Assembly: GCF_014257025.1 (NCBI RefSeq)
Contig: NZ_JACMSF010000073.1
Location: forward strand, 1 to 32,665
From: Streptomyces cupreus
Lineage (GTDB): Bacteria; Actinomycetota; Actinomycetes; Streptomycetales; Streptomycetaceae
Direction: 5' to 3'
DNA: 32,665 nucleotides
Below, piece after piece: positions 16,600-24,267 of this stretch (positions are counted from its first letter, which is position 1; the number at the start of each line of letters is the position of its first letter). The translations under genes and the position numbers were made by a program. Below the pieces are notes generated by a model. The model ran no database searches and was not told where the DNA came from. It was given only the letters and a program-made list of their open reading frames with translations.

Positions 16600-17841
16600 T
16601 CAGATCACTCCGTTCGACTTGAGCAGGCGCAGCTCCTCGTCGCCGAGGCCGAGCTCGCCGATGAAGACCTCTTCGTTGTGCTGGCCGAGCAGCGGTGAAC
16701 TGGTCACCTCCACAGGGGAGTCGGACAGCTTCAGCGGGCTGCCGACGGTCACGAACTCGCCCCGCTCGGGGTGCGGAACGGTGACGACCATCTCGTTGTC
16801 GACCAACGAGGAGTCCTCGATGATCTCCTTGGTGGACAGGATCGGACCGCACGGGATGTTGTGCGTGTTGAGCTTTTCCAGCACCTCCCACTTGGGCAGG
16901 GTCGAGGACCACTCCTCGATCAGCTGGAACATCTTGTTGAGCTTCGGCAGCCGGGCCTCGGGTGTCGCCCACTCGGGGTCCTCGGCGAGTTCGGGCCGGC
17001 CGATGAGCTCACTGATCGGCTTCCAGCCGACGGGCTGCACGATGACGTACACGTAGTCGTTCGGCCCGCCCGGTGCGCACTTGACCGCCCAGCCCGGCTG
17101 GCCGCCGCCGGACGCGTTTCCGGAGCGGGGAACCTCCGTGCCGAAGTCCTCGTTGGGATATTCAGCGAGTGGGCCATGGGTCAGGCGCTGCTGGTCGCGC
17201 AGCTTCACCCGGCAGAGGTTGAGCACCGCGTGCTGCATGGCCACGTTCACCCGCTGACCACGCCCGGTGGTCTCGCGCTGGAACAGCGCCGCGAGAATCC
17301 CGGCCACCGCGTGGACGCCCGTGCCCGAGTCCCCGATCTGGGCCCCCGTGGCCAGCGGCGGCCCGTCCTCGAAACCGGTGGTCGACATCGACCCGCCCAT
17401 GGCCTGCGCGACGACCTCGTACGCCTTGAAGTTGGTGTACGGGCCCTCGCCGAACCCCTTGATGGAGGCATAGACGATCCGTGGATTGATCTCCTGGATG
17501 CGGTCCCAGGTGAAGCCCATCCGGTCAACCGCGCCCGGACCGAAGTTCTCGACCATCACGTCGGAACGCCGGATCAGCTCGGTGAGGAGCTCCTTGCCGC
17601 GCTCGGTCTTGGTGTTGAGGGTGATGCTCCGCTTGTTGCAGTTGAGCATCGTGAAGTAGAGCGAGTCGACGTCCGGAAGGTCGCGCAGCTGCTTGCGTGT
17701 GATGTCGCCGGTCGGCGCCTCCAGCTTGACGACGTCCGCGCCGAGCCAGGCGAGCAGCTGGGTCGCGGAGGGCCCGGACTGGACGTGCGTCATGTCCAGG
17801 ACGCGGATGCCTTCGAGGGCCTTGTTCGGCGTTCCAGTCAT
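16600..17841 (-). CDS. frc: Formyl-CoA:oxalate CoA-transferase
   Basis: Protein of 413 residues. ATG 17841 has GAGGTGG just upstream; an in-frame GTG at 17850 lies inside that site. This is a class III CoA-transferase closely matching the Oxalobacter enzyme as I recall it: LDMTHVQSGPSATQ, DSLYFTMLNCNKRSI, VMVENFGPGAVDRMGFTW, the catalytic Asp at residue 171 within QIGDSGTG, NLCRVKLRDQQRL, and the glycine loop GNASGGGQPGW. It transfers CoA from formyl-CoA to oxalate, giving oxalyl-CoA and formate. The ATG lies 10 bases after the oxc-like stop, so the two are translated together. It anchors the substrate assignment of this island better than any neighbour. Regulated probably through the divergent region at 19535-19679. 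Confidence 0.92.
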   Translation of the reverse strand: MTGTPNKALEGIRVLDMTHVQSGPSATQLLAWLGADVVKLEAPTGDITRKQLRDLPDVDSLYFTMLNCNKRSITLNTKTERGKELLTELIRRSDVMVENFGPGAVDRMGFTWDRIQEINPRIVYASIKGFGEGPYTNFKAYEVVAQAMGGSMSTTGFEDGPPLATGAQIGDSGTGVHAVAGILAALFQRETTGRGQRVNVAMQHAVLNLCRVKLRDQQRLTHGPLAEYPNEDFGTEVPRSGNASGGGQPGWAVKCAPGGPNDYVYVIVQPVGWKPISELIGRPELAEDPEWATPEARLPKLNKMFQLIEEWSSTLPKWEVLEKLNTHNIPCGPILSTKEIIEDSSLVDNEMVVTVPHPERGEFVTVGSPLKLSDSPVEVTSSPLLGQHNEEVFIGELGLGDEELRLLKSNGVI

Positions 17842-17851
17842 GGGGACCACC

Positions 17852-19534
17852 TCACTTGTACATGGTCTGGTTCATGGTTCCGGGGGCGTACGCGTCCGGG
17901 TCGACCCAGACGTTGATCAGCGAGGGCTTCCCGGACTCGCGGGCGCGCCGGAGCGCGGGGCCGATGTCGGCGGGGTCGCGGACCTCCTCGCCGTAACCGC
18001 CCAGCATCTGCGCGAACTTGTCGTAGTGGACGTCGCCGAGGGTGTTGCCGACGCGCTCGCGTGCCTCGCCGTACTTGGCCTTCTGGCCGTAACGGATCTG
18101 GTTCATCGAGGAGTTGTTGCCGACGATGCCGACGAAGGGGAGGTTGTAGCGGACGAGGGTCTCGAAGTCCCAGCCGGTTAGGGAGAAGGCGCCGTCGCCG
18201 AAGAGGGCGACCACCTCCTTGTCGGGGCGTGCCTGCTTGGCCGCGAGCACGAAGGGGACGCCGACGCCGAGGGTGCCGAGCGGGCCCGGGTCCATCCAGT
18301 GGCCGGGCGACTTGGGCTGGACGACCTGACCGGAGAAGGTGACGATGTCGCCGCCGTCACCGATGTAGATGGAATCCTCGGTGAGGAAGTCGTTGATCTC
18401 GCTCACCAGCCGGTAGGGATGGATGGGGGAGGCGTCCGAGCGCAGTTGCGGCAGCCGCTTCTCGATCGCGGTCTGCTCGGCGGAGCGCAGCTCGTCCAGC
18501 CACTCCTTGCGCTTGGACGCACCGCCGTTCAGGCGCCCGGAGGCGGCCTCGGTCACCGCCTTGAGCACCAGTGCGGCGTCCCCGACGATGCCGAGGTCGA
18601 TGTCGCGGTTCTTGCCGACGGTCCGGTAGTCGAGGTCGATCTGCACGACGGTCGCGTCCGGGGAGAGCCGCTTGCCGTAGCCCATACGGAAGTCGAAGGG
18701 CGTGCCGACGATGACGATGACGTCGGCGCCCGAGAAGGCGTACCGGCGCGACAGCTGGAAGTGGTGCTGGTCGCCGGGCGGCAGGGTGCCGCGTCCGGCG
18801 CCGTTCATGTACGCCGGGATGTTGAGGGTGCGGACCAGCTCGATGGCGGCCTCGGTGCCACGGGTCGTCCACACCTGGCTGCCCAGCAGGATCGCGGGCT
18901 TCTCGGCGTGCACCAGCAGATCGGCGAGCTTCTCGATCGCCTCGGGGTCGCCGGCGGAGCGGGTCGACGCGCGGTAGGCGCCGGGCCGGGGCACACGCGC
19001 CTTGGCGGTGGGCACCTTGGCGTCGAGGACGTCCCGCGGAATCTCCAGGAAGGAGGGGCCGGGCGCGCCGTGGTAGCACTCGCGGAACGCCATGGACACC
19101 ATGTCCGCCGCGCGCGCCGTGTCCGGCACGGCCGCCGCGAACTTGGTGATCGGGGTCATCATGTCGACGTGCGGGAGGTCCTGGAGGGACCCCATCTTGT
19201 GCTGGGTGAGCGCCCCCTGGCCGCCGATCAGCAGCATCGGGGACTCGGCGCGGAAGGCGTTGGCGACGCCGGTGACCGCGTCGGTCGTACCGGGACCCGC
19301 GGTGACGACGGCGCAGCCGGGCTTGCCGGTGATGCGGGCGTAACCGTCGGCGGCGTGCGCGGCGACCTGCTCGTGGCGCACGTCGACGACCTCGATGCCC
19401 TCGTCGACGCAGCCGTCGTAGATGTCGATGATGTGGCCGCCGCACAGGGTGTAGATGCGATCGACGCCCTCGGCCTTGAGGGCCTTGGCTACGAGATGAC
19501 CACCGGAAATGACGTCCTGGGTGTCGTCGGGCAT
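17852..19534 (-). CDS. ThDP-dependent oxalyl-CoA decarboxylase-like lyase
   Basis: Protein of 560 residues starting at ATG 19534 with AGGA eight bases before. It has the three-domain ThDP enzyme plan: N-terminal Pyr domain with catalytic Glu55 in VRHEQVAAHAADGYAR, central domain with VGTPFDFRMGYG, and PP domain with the cofactor motif GDG (Asp447) ending VGNN. The C-terminus closes with DPDAYAPGTMNQTMYK, the same place as the lid of oxalyl-CoA decarboxylases. It lies directly upstream of frc, so the expected reaction is oxalyl-CoA to formyl-CoA and CO2. The Tyr-Glu pair that Oxalobacter Oxc uses near residue 120 is not apparent; the corresponding stretch GQGALTQHKMGSLQDLPHVD resembles acetolactate synthases. 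A 2-hydroxyacyl-CoA lyase or acetolactate-synthase-like activity remains possible. No gene symbol is given for that reason. Confidence 0.8.
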   Translation of the reverse strand: MPDDTQDVISGGHLVAKALKAEGVDRIYTLCGGHIIDIYDGCVDEGIEVVDVRHEQVAAHAADGYARITGKPGCAVVTAGPGTTDAVTGVANAFRAESPMLLIGGQGALTQHKMGSLQDLPHVDMMTPITKFAAAVPDTARAADMVSMAFRECYHGAPGPSFLEIPRDVLDAKVPTAKARVPRPGAYRASTRSAGDPEAIEKLADLLVHAEKPAILLGSQVWTTRGTEAAIELVRTLNIPAYMNGAGRGTLPPGDQHHFQLSRRYAFSGADVIVIVGTPFDFRMGYGKRLSPDATVVQIDLDYRTVGKNRDIDLGIVGDAALVLKAVTEAASGRLNGGASKRKEWLDELRSAEQTAIEKRLPQLRSDASPIHPYRLVSEINDFLTEDSIYIGDGGDIVTFSGQVVQPKSPGHWMDPGPLGTLGVGVPFVLAAKQARPDKEVVALFGDGAFSLTGWDFETLVRYNLPFVGIVGNNSSMNQIRYGQKAKYGEARERVGNTLGDVHYDKFAQMLGGYGEEVRDPADIGPALRRARESGKPSLINVWVDPDAYAPGTMNQTMYK

Positions 19535-19586
19535 GGCGAAGTCCTGTCCCTTCGTAGGGGGTTGGAACGGCTCTCGCGGTACATTG

Positions 19587-19610
19587 CATACAGTCGACGA
19601 ATACTGTATG
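19587..19610. promoter_or_regulatory. Inverted repeat in the divergent promoter region, candidate GntR-type operator
   Basis: An inverted repeat has 8-bp arms (CATACAGT at 19587-19594 and ACTGTATG at 19603-19610) around an eight-base AT-richer spacer. It lies between the divergent oxc-like (start 19534) and sucC-like (start 19680) genes in an otherwise GC-rich stretch. The half-sites contain ATAC/GTAT, which resembles operators of FCD-type GntR regulators. No GntR gene is present in the window. Both arms of the island could be controlled from here. Confidence 0.55.
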
Positions 19611-19679
19611 AAGCTTGTTATCCCGCATCCGGTGGGTGGTGTCCAGGGGGCGTGCGGCACTTTTGAGTCAGGAGCCGGA

Positions 19680-20810
19680 ATGGACCTGTACGAGCACCAG
19701 GCAAGGGAACTCTTCGAGGAACACGGCATCTTGGTACCGAGGGCCGAGGTCACGGACTCCGCGAAACAGGCGCGCGAGAGCGCTCGCCGGCTCGGCGGAC
19801 GTGTCGTCGTCAAGGCACAGGTGAAGACGGGCGGGCGCGGCAAGGCGGGCGGAGTGAAGCTCGCCGCGGACCCGGCCGCCGCCGAACTGGCGGCCCGCCA
19901 GATCCTCGGCATGGACATCAAGGGCCATCGCGTCGGCAAGGTGATGCTGGCCCAACCGGTGGACATCGCGACGGAGTTCTACGTCTCCTACGTCCTCGAC
20001 CGGGCGGCCGGCCGCTTCCTCGCCATCGCCTCCGCCGAGGGCGGCATGGAGATCGAGGAGGTCGCCGCTAGCAGGCCGGAGGCCGTGGCCCGCGTCCACA
20101 TAGACCCGGCCGAGGGCGTCACCTCGGCGAAGGCGGGCGAGATCGCCGAGGCGGCCGGACTTCCGCCGCAAACCGTCGACGTGCTCGTCCGGCTGTGGGA
20201 GGTACTGGTCCGCGAGGACGCGGTGCTCGTCGAGGTCAATCCCCTCGTCCGCACGAAGCAGGGCCAGATCCTCGCCCTCGACGGCAAGGTCACCCTCGAC
20301 GACAACGCCGCCTTCCGGCAGGCGCGTTGGAGCACCGAAGGAGAGGCGCACGACGACCCGCTGGAGGCGGCCGCCGCCGCGAAGGGGCTCAACTACGTCA
20401 AGCTCGACGGCGAGGTGGGCATCATCGGCAACGGCGCCGGCCTCGTCATGTCGACGCTCGACGTGGTCGCCGGATGCGGCGCCCGCCCCGCCAACTTCCT
20501 CGACATCGGCGGCGGGGCCTCGGCCCAGATCATGGCCGACGGACTGTCCGTGATCCTCTCCGACCCGGCCGTGAAATCGGTCTTCGTCAACGTCTTCGGC
20601 GGCATCACCGCCTGCGACGCCGTCGCTGACGGCATCGTGCAGGCCCTGGACACCGTCCGCCTGACCAAGCCGCTCGTCGTCCGCCTCGACGGGAACAACG
20701 CGGCACGTGGCCGCGCCATCCTCGACGCGCACGCCCACCCGCTGGTCCAGCAGGCCACCACCATGGACGGCGCCGCCCGGCAGGCCGCCCAACTCGCCAC
20801 CTCAGCCTAA
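19680..20810 (+). CDS. sucC: Succinyl-CoA ligase beta-subunit homologue (SucC-like, island copy)
   Basis: Protein of 376 residues. ATG 19680 has GGAG six bases upstream; the open frame reaches back to 19509 across the divergent promoter, so the longer version is rejected. ATP-grasp signatures are clear: MDLYEHQARELFEEHGI, VKAQVKTGGRGKAGGVKLA, EVNPLV, DGKVTLDDNAAFRQ, IGNGAGLVMSTLD and VNVFGGITACD. With SucD it forms succinyl-CoA synthetase-type enzymes that link an acyl-CoA to ADP or GDP phosphorylation. The length is a little below the usual 385-395. The gene pairs with sucD 14 bases downstream. Its place opposite oxalate genes suggests a special substrate or substrate-level phosphorylation for the island, not the citric acid cycle copy; that is inference. 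Confidence 0.87.
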   Translation: MDLYEHQARELFEEHGILVPRAEVTDSAKQARESARRLGGRVVVKAQVKTGGRGKAGGVKLAADPAAAELAARQILGMDIKGHRVGKVMLAQPVDIATEFYVSYVLDRAAGRFLAIASAEGGMEIEEVAASRPEAVARVHIDPAEGVTSAKAGEIAEAAGLPPQTVDVLVRLWEVLVREDAVLVEVNPLVRTKQGQILALDGKVTLDDNAAFRQARWSTEGEAHDDPLEAAAAAKGLNYVKLDGEVGIIGNGAGLVMSTLDVVAGCGARPANFLDIGGGASAQIMADGLSVILSDPAVKSVFVNVFGGITACDAVADGIVQALDTVRLTKPLVVRLDGNNAARGRAILDAHAHPLVQQATTMDGAARQAAQLATSA

Positions 20811-20824
20811 GGAGACGGGACACC

Positions 20825-21709
20825 ATGGCGATCTACCTCACCAAGGAGAGCAAGGTCCTCGTCCAGGGCATGACCGGCGGCGAGGGCATGAAGCACACCC
20901 GGCGCATGCTCGCCGCGGGCACGAACGTCGTCGGCGGCGTCAACCCCCGCAAGGCGGGCCGCACCGTCGACTTCGACGAACGGGCAGTCCCCGTCTTCGG
21001 CACGGTCGGCGAGGGCATCGCGCAGACCGGCGCGGACGTGAGCGTCGTCTTCGTGCCGCCCGCCTTCGCCAAGGCGGCCGTGATCGAGGCCGCCGACGCC
21101 GGTATCGGCCTCGCGGTCGTCATCACCGAGGGCATCCCCGTGCATGACTCCGTCGCCTTGACCACCTACGCACAGGACCAGGGCACCCGCGTCATCGGCC
21201 CCAACTGCCCGGGCCTGATCACCCCGGGCCAGTCCAACGCGGGCATCATCCCCGCCGACATCACCAAGCCCGGCCGCATCGGCCTGGTCTCCAAGTCGGG
21301 CACGCTCACCTACCAACTCATGTACGAACTCCGCGACATCGGCTTCTCCACCTGCGTGGGCATCGGCGGCGACCCGGTCATCGGAACCACCCACATCGAC
21401 TGCCTCGCCGCCTTCCAGGACGACCCCGACACCGAACTCATCGTCCTCATCGGGGAGATCGGCGGCGACGCGGAGGAACGGGCGGCCGCATACATCCGCG
21501 ACCACGTCACCAAGCCCGTCGTCGGCTACATCGCCGGATTCACCGCCCCCGAAGGCAAGACCATGGGCCACGCCGGCGCCATCGTCTCCGGCTCCTCCGG
21601 TACGGCGACGGCGAAGAAGCAGGCCCTGGAGGCGGCCGGTGTACGGGTGGGGAGCACCCCGACGGAGACCGCGAGGCTCGTTCTCGCGCGCCTCGAAGAA
21701 CAGCGGTAG
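20825..21709 (+). CDS. sucD: Succinyl-CoA ligase alpha-subunit homologue (SucD-like, island copy)
   Basis: Protein of 294 residues. ATG 20825 follows AAGGAGA, which overlaps the end of the sucC stop. The CoA-binding Rossmann half is VLVQGMTGGEGMKHTRRMLAAGTNVVGGV in outline, then VFVPP, VVITEGIPVHD, IGPNCPGLITPG, LVSKSGTLTYQ and the phosphohistidine His249 in TMGHAGAIVSG. All usual catalytic elements are present and the length is normal. It acts with the preceding subunit in the cytoplasm. A short hairpin (21766-21778) follows before the aldehyde dehydrogenase gene, so part of the transcript may end there. Confidence 0.9.
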   Translation: MAIYLTKESKVLVQGMTGGEGMKHTRRMLAAGTNVVGGVNPRKAGRTVDFDERAVPVFGTVGEGIAQTGADVSVVFVPPAFAKAAVIEAADAGIGLAVVITEGIPVHDSVALTTYAQDQGTRVIGPNCPGLITPGQSNAGIIPADITKPGRIGLVSKSGTLTYQLMYELRDIGFSTCVGIGGDPVIGTTHIDCLAAFQDDPDTELIVLIGEIGGDAEERAAAYIRDHVTKPVVGYIAGFTAPEGKTMGHAGAIVSGSSGTATAKKQALEAAGVRVGSTPTETARLVLARLEEQR

Positions 21710-21765
21710 ACCACGCAGCCCCCGCACCCCCGCCCGCCCGTCTCCCACCACCACCCTTCCAGGAA

Positions 21766-21783
21766 GGCCCTACGGGCCCTTTT
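21766..21783 (+). terminator. Small hairpin with T run, possible attenuator
   Basis: GGCCC TAC GGGCC (21766-21778) followed by CTTTT lies 57 bases after sucD and before the aldehyde dehydrogenase gene. The stem is only five bp but GC-only, and the shape is usual for Streptomyces terminators. It could end or reduce transcription into the next gene. Confidence 0.45.
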
Positions 21784-21816
21784 CCTCTCGACTGTGCACC
21801 GAGAGCGGAGCAACCC

Positions 21817-23358
21817 ATGGCAACCACCTTCACCCTCAAATCCGGCACCTCCTGGGCCGATGCCTGGCAGCGCTGTCTCGCCGTCGCCCCCGAGGCCTTC
21901 CGGGACGACCGAGTCCTCAACCTCTGGAACGGCACCTGGCAGGCGGACGGCCGTGCCCTGCCCGCCACCAGCCCCGTCGACGGGGGCCCCATCGCGGGCC
22001 CGCCCCGCCTGGACCGGGCCACCGCCCACCGAGCCGTACGCGCCTCGCTCGACCAGCACCGCGCCTGGCGGCACATCCCCCTCGACGAACGCCGCGCCCG
22101 TGTCGCGGCCACCCTCGACTCCCTCACCCAGCACCGCGAACTCCTCGCCCTTCTGCTGGTCTGGGAGATCGGCAAGCCCTGGCGGCTCGCGCAGGCCGAC
22201 GTCGACCGGGCCATCGACGGCGTGCGCTGGTACGTCGACGGCATCGAGCCGATGCTCACCGGACGGGCCCCGCTGGACGGCCCGGTTTCCAACATCGCGA
22301 GCTGGAACTACCCGATGAGCGTGCTCGTTCACGCAGTACTGGTACAGGCATTGGCAGGAAACGCGGTCATCGCCAAGACCCCGACCGACGGCGGCGTCGC
22401 CTGTCTGACCCTGGCCTCGGCGCTCGCCGCCCGCGAGGGAATACCCGTCACCCTCGTCAGCGGCAGCGGGGGCGAGCTGTCCCAGGCGCTGGTGCGGGCG
22501 CCCGAGATCGGCTGCGTCTCCTTCGTCGGCGGCCGCGACACCGGCGCCGCGGTCGCGACGGCCGTCGCCGACCTCGGCAAACGACATGTACTCGAACAGG
22601 AGGGACTCAACACCTGGGGCATCTGGAACTACACGGACTGGGAGGCGCTCACGGCGGTCGTGCCGGGGCTCTTCGACTACGGCAAACAGCGCTGCACGGC
22701 GTACCCGCGCTTCGTCGTCCAACGCGCGCTGTTCGACGAGTTCCTGGCGGCGTACCTCCCGGCGGTGCGCACGCTCAGGGTCGGCCATCCGCTGGCCGTA
22801 GAACACCCCGACGACCCTTACCCGGCACTGGACTTCGGCCCGGTGATCAACGCGGCCAAGGCCAAGGAACTGCACGACCAGGTCGCCGAGGCCGTCGACA
22901 GAGGCGCCGTACCGCTGCACCGCGGCAGCCTGTCCGACGCGCGCTTCCTGCCCGGCCAGGACACCTCGGCGTACGTCCAGCCCGTCACGCTCCTCAACCC
23001 GCCGCCGTCCTCACCGCTGCATCACGCGGAGCCGTTCGGCCCGGTCGACACCATCGTCCTGGTCGACACCGAGGCCGAGCTGCTGGCCGCCATGAACGCC
23101 TCCAACGGCGCCCTGGTCGCCACGCTGTCCACGGACGACCGGTCGGCCTTCGACCGGCTCGCCCCGCAGATCCGCGCCTTCAAGGTCGGCCACGGCAAAC
23201 CGCGCTCCCGCGGCGACCGCGACGAGCTGTTCGGCGGGTTCGGCGCGTCCTGGCGCGGCGCCTTCGTAGGCGGGGAACTGCTGGTGCGTGCGGTGACGCA
23301 CGGGCCGGCGGGGGAGCGGCTGCCGGGGAACTTCCCGGAGTACCACCTCATGCCGTGA
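21817..23358 (+). CDS. Aldehyde dehydrogenase superfamily protein with unusual active-site surroundings
   Basis: Protein of 513 residues from ATG 21817 with CGGAG upstream. The fold is that of NAD(P)-dependent aldehyde dehydrogenases: NIASWNYPMSV (the Asn/Pro region), AKTPTDGG, SFVGGRDTGAAV (nucleotide-binding loop), candidate general base Glu260 in LEQEGLNTWG, and nucleophile Cys293 in GKQRCTAYP. The common L-E-L-G-G-K stretch is replaced by LEQEGLN, and the common FTGS loop by FVGG. These suggest an unusual substrate, or CoA-dependent chemistry on a formyl or glyoxylyl group. The gene follows sucD by 107 bases across a weak hairpin and is probably part of the island. The substrate is not known. 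No membrane segment or signal peptide. Confidence 0.83.
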   Translation: MATTFTLKSGTSWADAWQRCLAVAPEAFRDDRVLNLWNGTWQADGRALPATSPVDGGPIAGPPRLDRATAHRAVRASLDQHRAWRHIPLDERRARVAATLDSLTQHRELLALLLVWEIGKPWRLAQADVDRAIDGVRWYVDGIEPMLTGRAPLDGPVSNIASWNYPMSVLVHAVLVQALAGNAVIAKTPTDGGVACLTLASALAAREGIPVTLVSGSGGELSQALVRAPEIGCVSFVGGRDTGAAVATAVADLGKRHVLEQEGLNTWGIWNYTDWEALTAVVPGLFDYGKQRCTAYPRFVVQRALFDEFLAAYLPAVRTLRVGHPLAVEHPDDPYPALDFGPVINAAKAKELHDQVAEAVDRGAVPLHRGSLSDARFLPGQDTSAYVQPVTLLNPPPSSPLHHAEPFGPVDTIVLVDTEAELLAAMNASNGALVATLSTDDRSAFDRLAPQIRAFKVGHGKPRSRGDRDELFGGFGASWRGAFVGGELLVRAVTHGPAGERLPGNFPEYHLMP

Positions 23359-23369
23359 GGGACCTCGAA

Positions 23370-23397
23370 GATCGGGTCGGGGTGATGATCGGGTCGG
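23370..23397. repeat. Direct repeat before marR
   Basis: GATCGGGTCGG occurs twice (23370-23380 and 23387-23397) with a 17-base period just upstream of the proposed marR -10 element. It may be a regulator site or chance. Confidence 0.45.
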
Positions 23398-23413
23398 AGC
23401 GGAAGCTGATCGC

Positions 23414-23419
23414 TACAGT
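23414..23419 (+). promoter_or_regulatory. Probable -10 box of a leaderless marR promoter
   Basis: TACAGT ends six bases before ATG 23426, placing transcription start at or next to the initiation codon. No Shine-Dalgarno sequence precedes the ATG, which fits leaderless translation, frequent in actinobacteria. A clear -35 box was not found. Confidence 0.5.
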
Positions 23420-23425
23420 CTGCGC

Positions 23426-23908
23426 ATGATCCGTGACGAACCTCCCGCGACCCCCGACCCACGCGCCGACGCTCGCCAGGACACCCGTCTCGGCCACCTC
23501 CTCCGGCTCGCGCAGGTCAAGCTGGCCCGGACGTCCGCCGCGGCGCTGGCTCCGTACGGGGTGGACGGGCATGAGCTGGCGGTGCTTGCGGTGCTGTCCG
23601 GCGCGCGGCCGCTGTCGCAGGTGGAGGCGGCCGGCCGGCTGGGCGTCGACCGCACCACCATGGTGTCGCTCCTCGACGGCCTGGAGGATCACGGCCTGGT
23701 GGTGCGGCGGCGCAGCACCCGGGACCGGCGCAAGAACATCGTCGAGCTCACGGTCGCGGGCGAGGAGTGCCTCCGGCGGGCCGAGCAGGCCCGCCGCTCG
23801 GCCGAGCGCAGTTTTCTGGCCCCACTGGACGAGGAGACAGCGGCCACGCTCATCCGCGCACTCCACCTGCTGACCTGCGAGGACCGCGCCAAGGGCACCC
23901 CAGGGTGA
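23426..23908 (+). CDS. MarR-family transcriptional regulator
   Basis: Protein of 160 residues. ATG 23426 is the first start after a TACAGT box and has no ribosome-binding site. After a hydrophilic leader of about 20 residues there is a dimer helix (RLGHLLRLAQVKLART), then a winged helix-turn-helix at about 50-115: ELAVLAVLSG, LSQVEAAGRLGVDRTTMVSLLDGLEDHGLV, and the wing VRRRSTRDRRKNIVELT. It ends with a C-terminal dimer helix. MarR proteins bind palindromes and are released by small aromatic or oxidant ligands. It lies 67 bases after the aldehyde dehydrogenase gene on the same strand and might regulate it, but no palindrome near either gene supports that clearly. Confidence 0.87.
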   Translation: MIRDEPPATPDPRADARQDTRLGHLLRLAQVKLARTSAAALAPYGVDGHELAVLAVLSGARPLSQVEAAGRLGVDRTTMVSLLDGLEDHGLVVRRRSTRDRRKNIVELTVAGEECLRRAEQARRSAERSFLAPLDEETAATLIRALHLLTCEDRAKGTPG

Positions 23909-24056
23909 GCATGTGATCGCTCTTGGTGAAACCTTCCGGCGGGGCCTCCCACAGCGCCCCTCCCGGACAGATATGCAGGTGAAGGGCACTCCGAAACCTT
24001 GGTATTGTTGTCCATGTCGCCGCCGGGAACGCCCCCGGCAAGGCGGCAGACACCTG

Positions 24057-24141
24057 GTCCGGGTGGCGGAATGGCAGACGCGCTAGCTTGAGGTGCTAGT
24101 GCCCTTTATCGGGCGTGGGGGTTCAAGTCCCCCCTCGGACA
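24057..24141 (+). tRNA. tRNA-Leu (anticodon GAG)
   Basis: An 85-base class II tRNA. The acceptor stem is 24057-24063 with 24134-24140 and one G-T pair; the discriminator A is 24141. The anticodon stem is 24083-24087 with 24095-24099 around the loop TTGAGGT, giving anticodon GAG (24090-24092), which reads CUC/CUU. A long variable arm lies at about 24100-24116, and the T arm is GGGGG-TTCAAGT-CCCCC. The 3' CCA is not encoded. A strong terminator follows within six bases. The gene stands alone, with no other tRNA near it. Confidence 0.96.
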
Positions 24142-24146
24142 CATCC

Positions 24147-24193
24147 CAGCTTGTGCGGGTCGAGGTTCTGCTCGGTCCGCACAAGCTGTTTTT
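24147..24193 (+). terminator. Rho-independent terminator of tRNA-Leu
   Basis: A perfect 12-bp stem (CAGCTTGTGCGG at 24147-24158 with 24177-24188) and an 18-base loop is followed by TTTTT (24189-24193). It begins six bases after the tRNA discriminator base, a textbook layout. Confidence 0.9.
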
Positions 24194-24217
24194 GCGTCGG
24201 CGGGCGGCCACCGTCGC

Positions 24218-24248
24218 TTGACTTGGAGAGCGCTCCAATTCCTACCGT
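24218..24248 (+). promoter_or_regulatory. MerR-type promoter with 19-bp spacer
   Basis: A -35 TTGACT (24218-24223) and -10-like TACCGT (24243-24248) are separated by 19 bases, longer than the normal 17. The spacer holds a dyad with arms TTGGAG (24223-24228) and CTCCAA (24233-24238). The long spacer plus centred dyad is the layout that MerR-family activators recognise at aldehyde- or thiol-responsive genes. No merR gene lies in the window. The start codon of the aldo/keto reductase is only about 20 bases downstream. Confidence 0.6.
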
Positions 24249-24267
24249 CCCGGGCAGACCCGGGTGC

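Noticed and set aside
14700..16622. Open frame of 640 codons on the plus strand
   Set aside because: Antisense of the fused acyl-CoA synthetase gene; Arg/Val/Asp-rich without motifs.
23935..23967. Imperfect hairpin after marR as terminator
   Set aside because: Stem is interrupted and not followed by a T run; too weak to annotate.
24057..24193. tRNA-Leu as integration site of a mobile element
   Set aside because: No integrase, no direct repeat of the tRNA 3' end, and no phage or plasmid gene in the following 8 kb.
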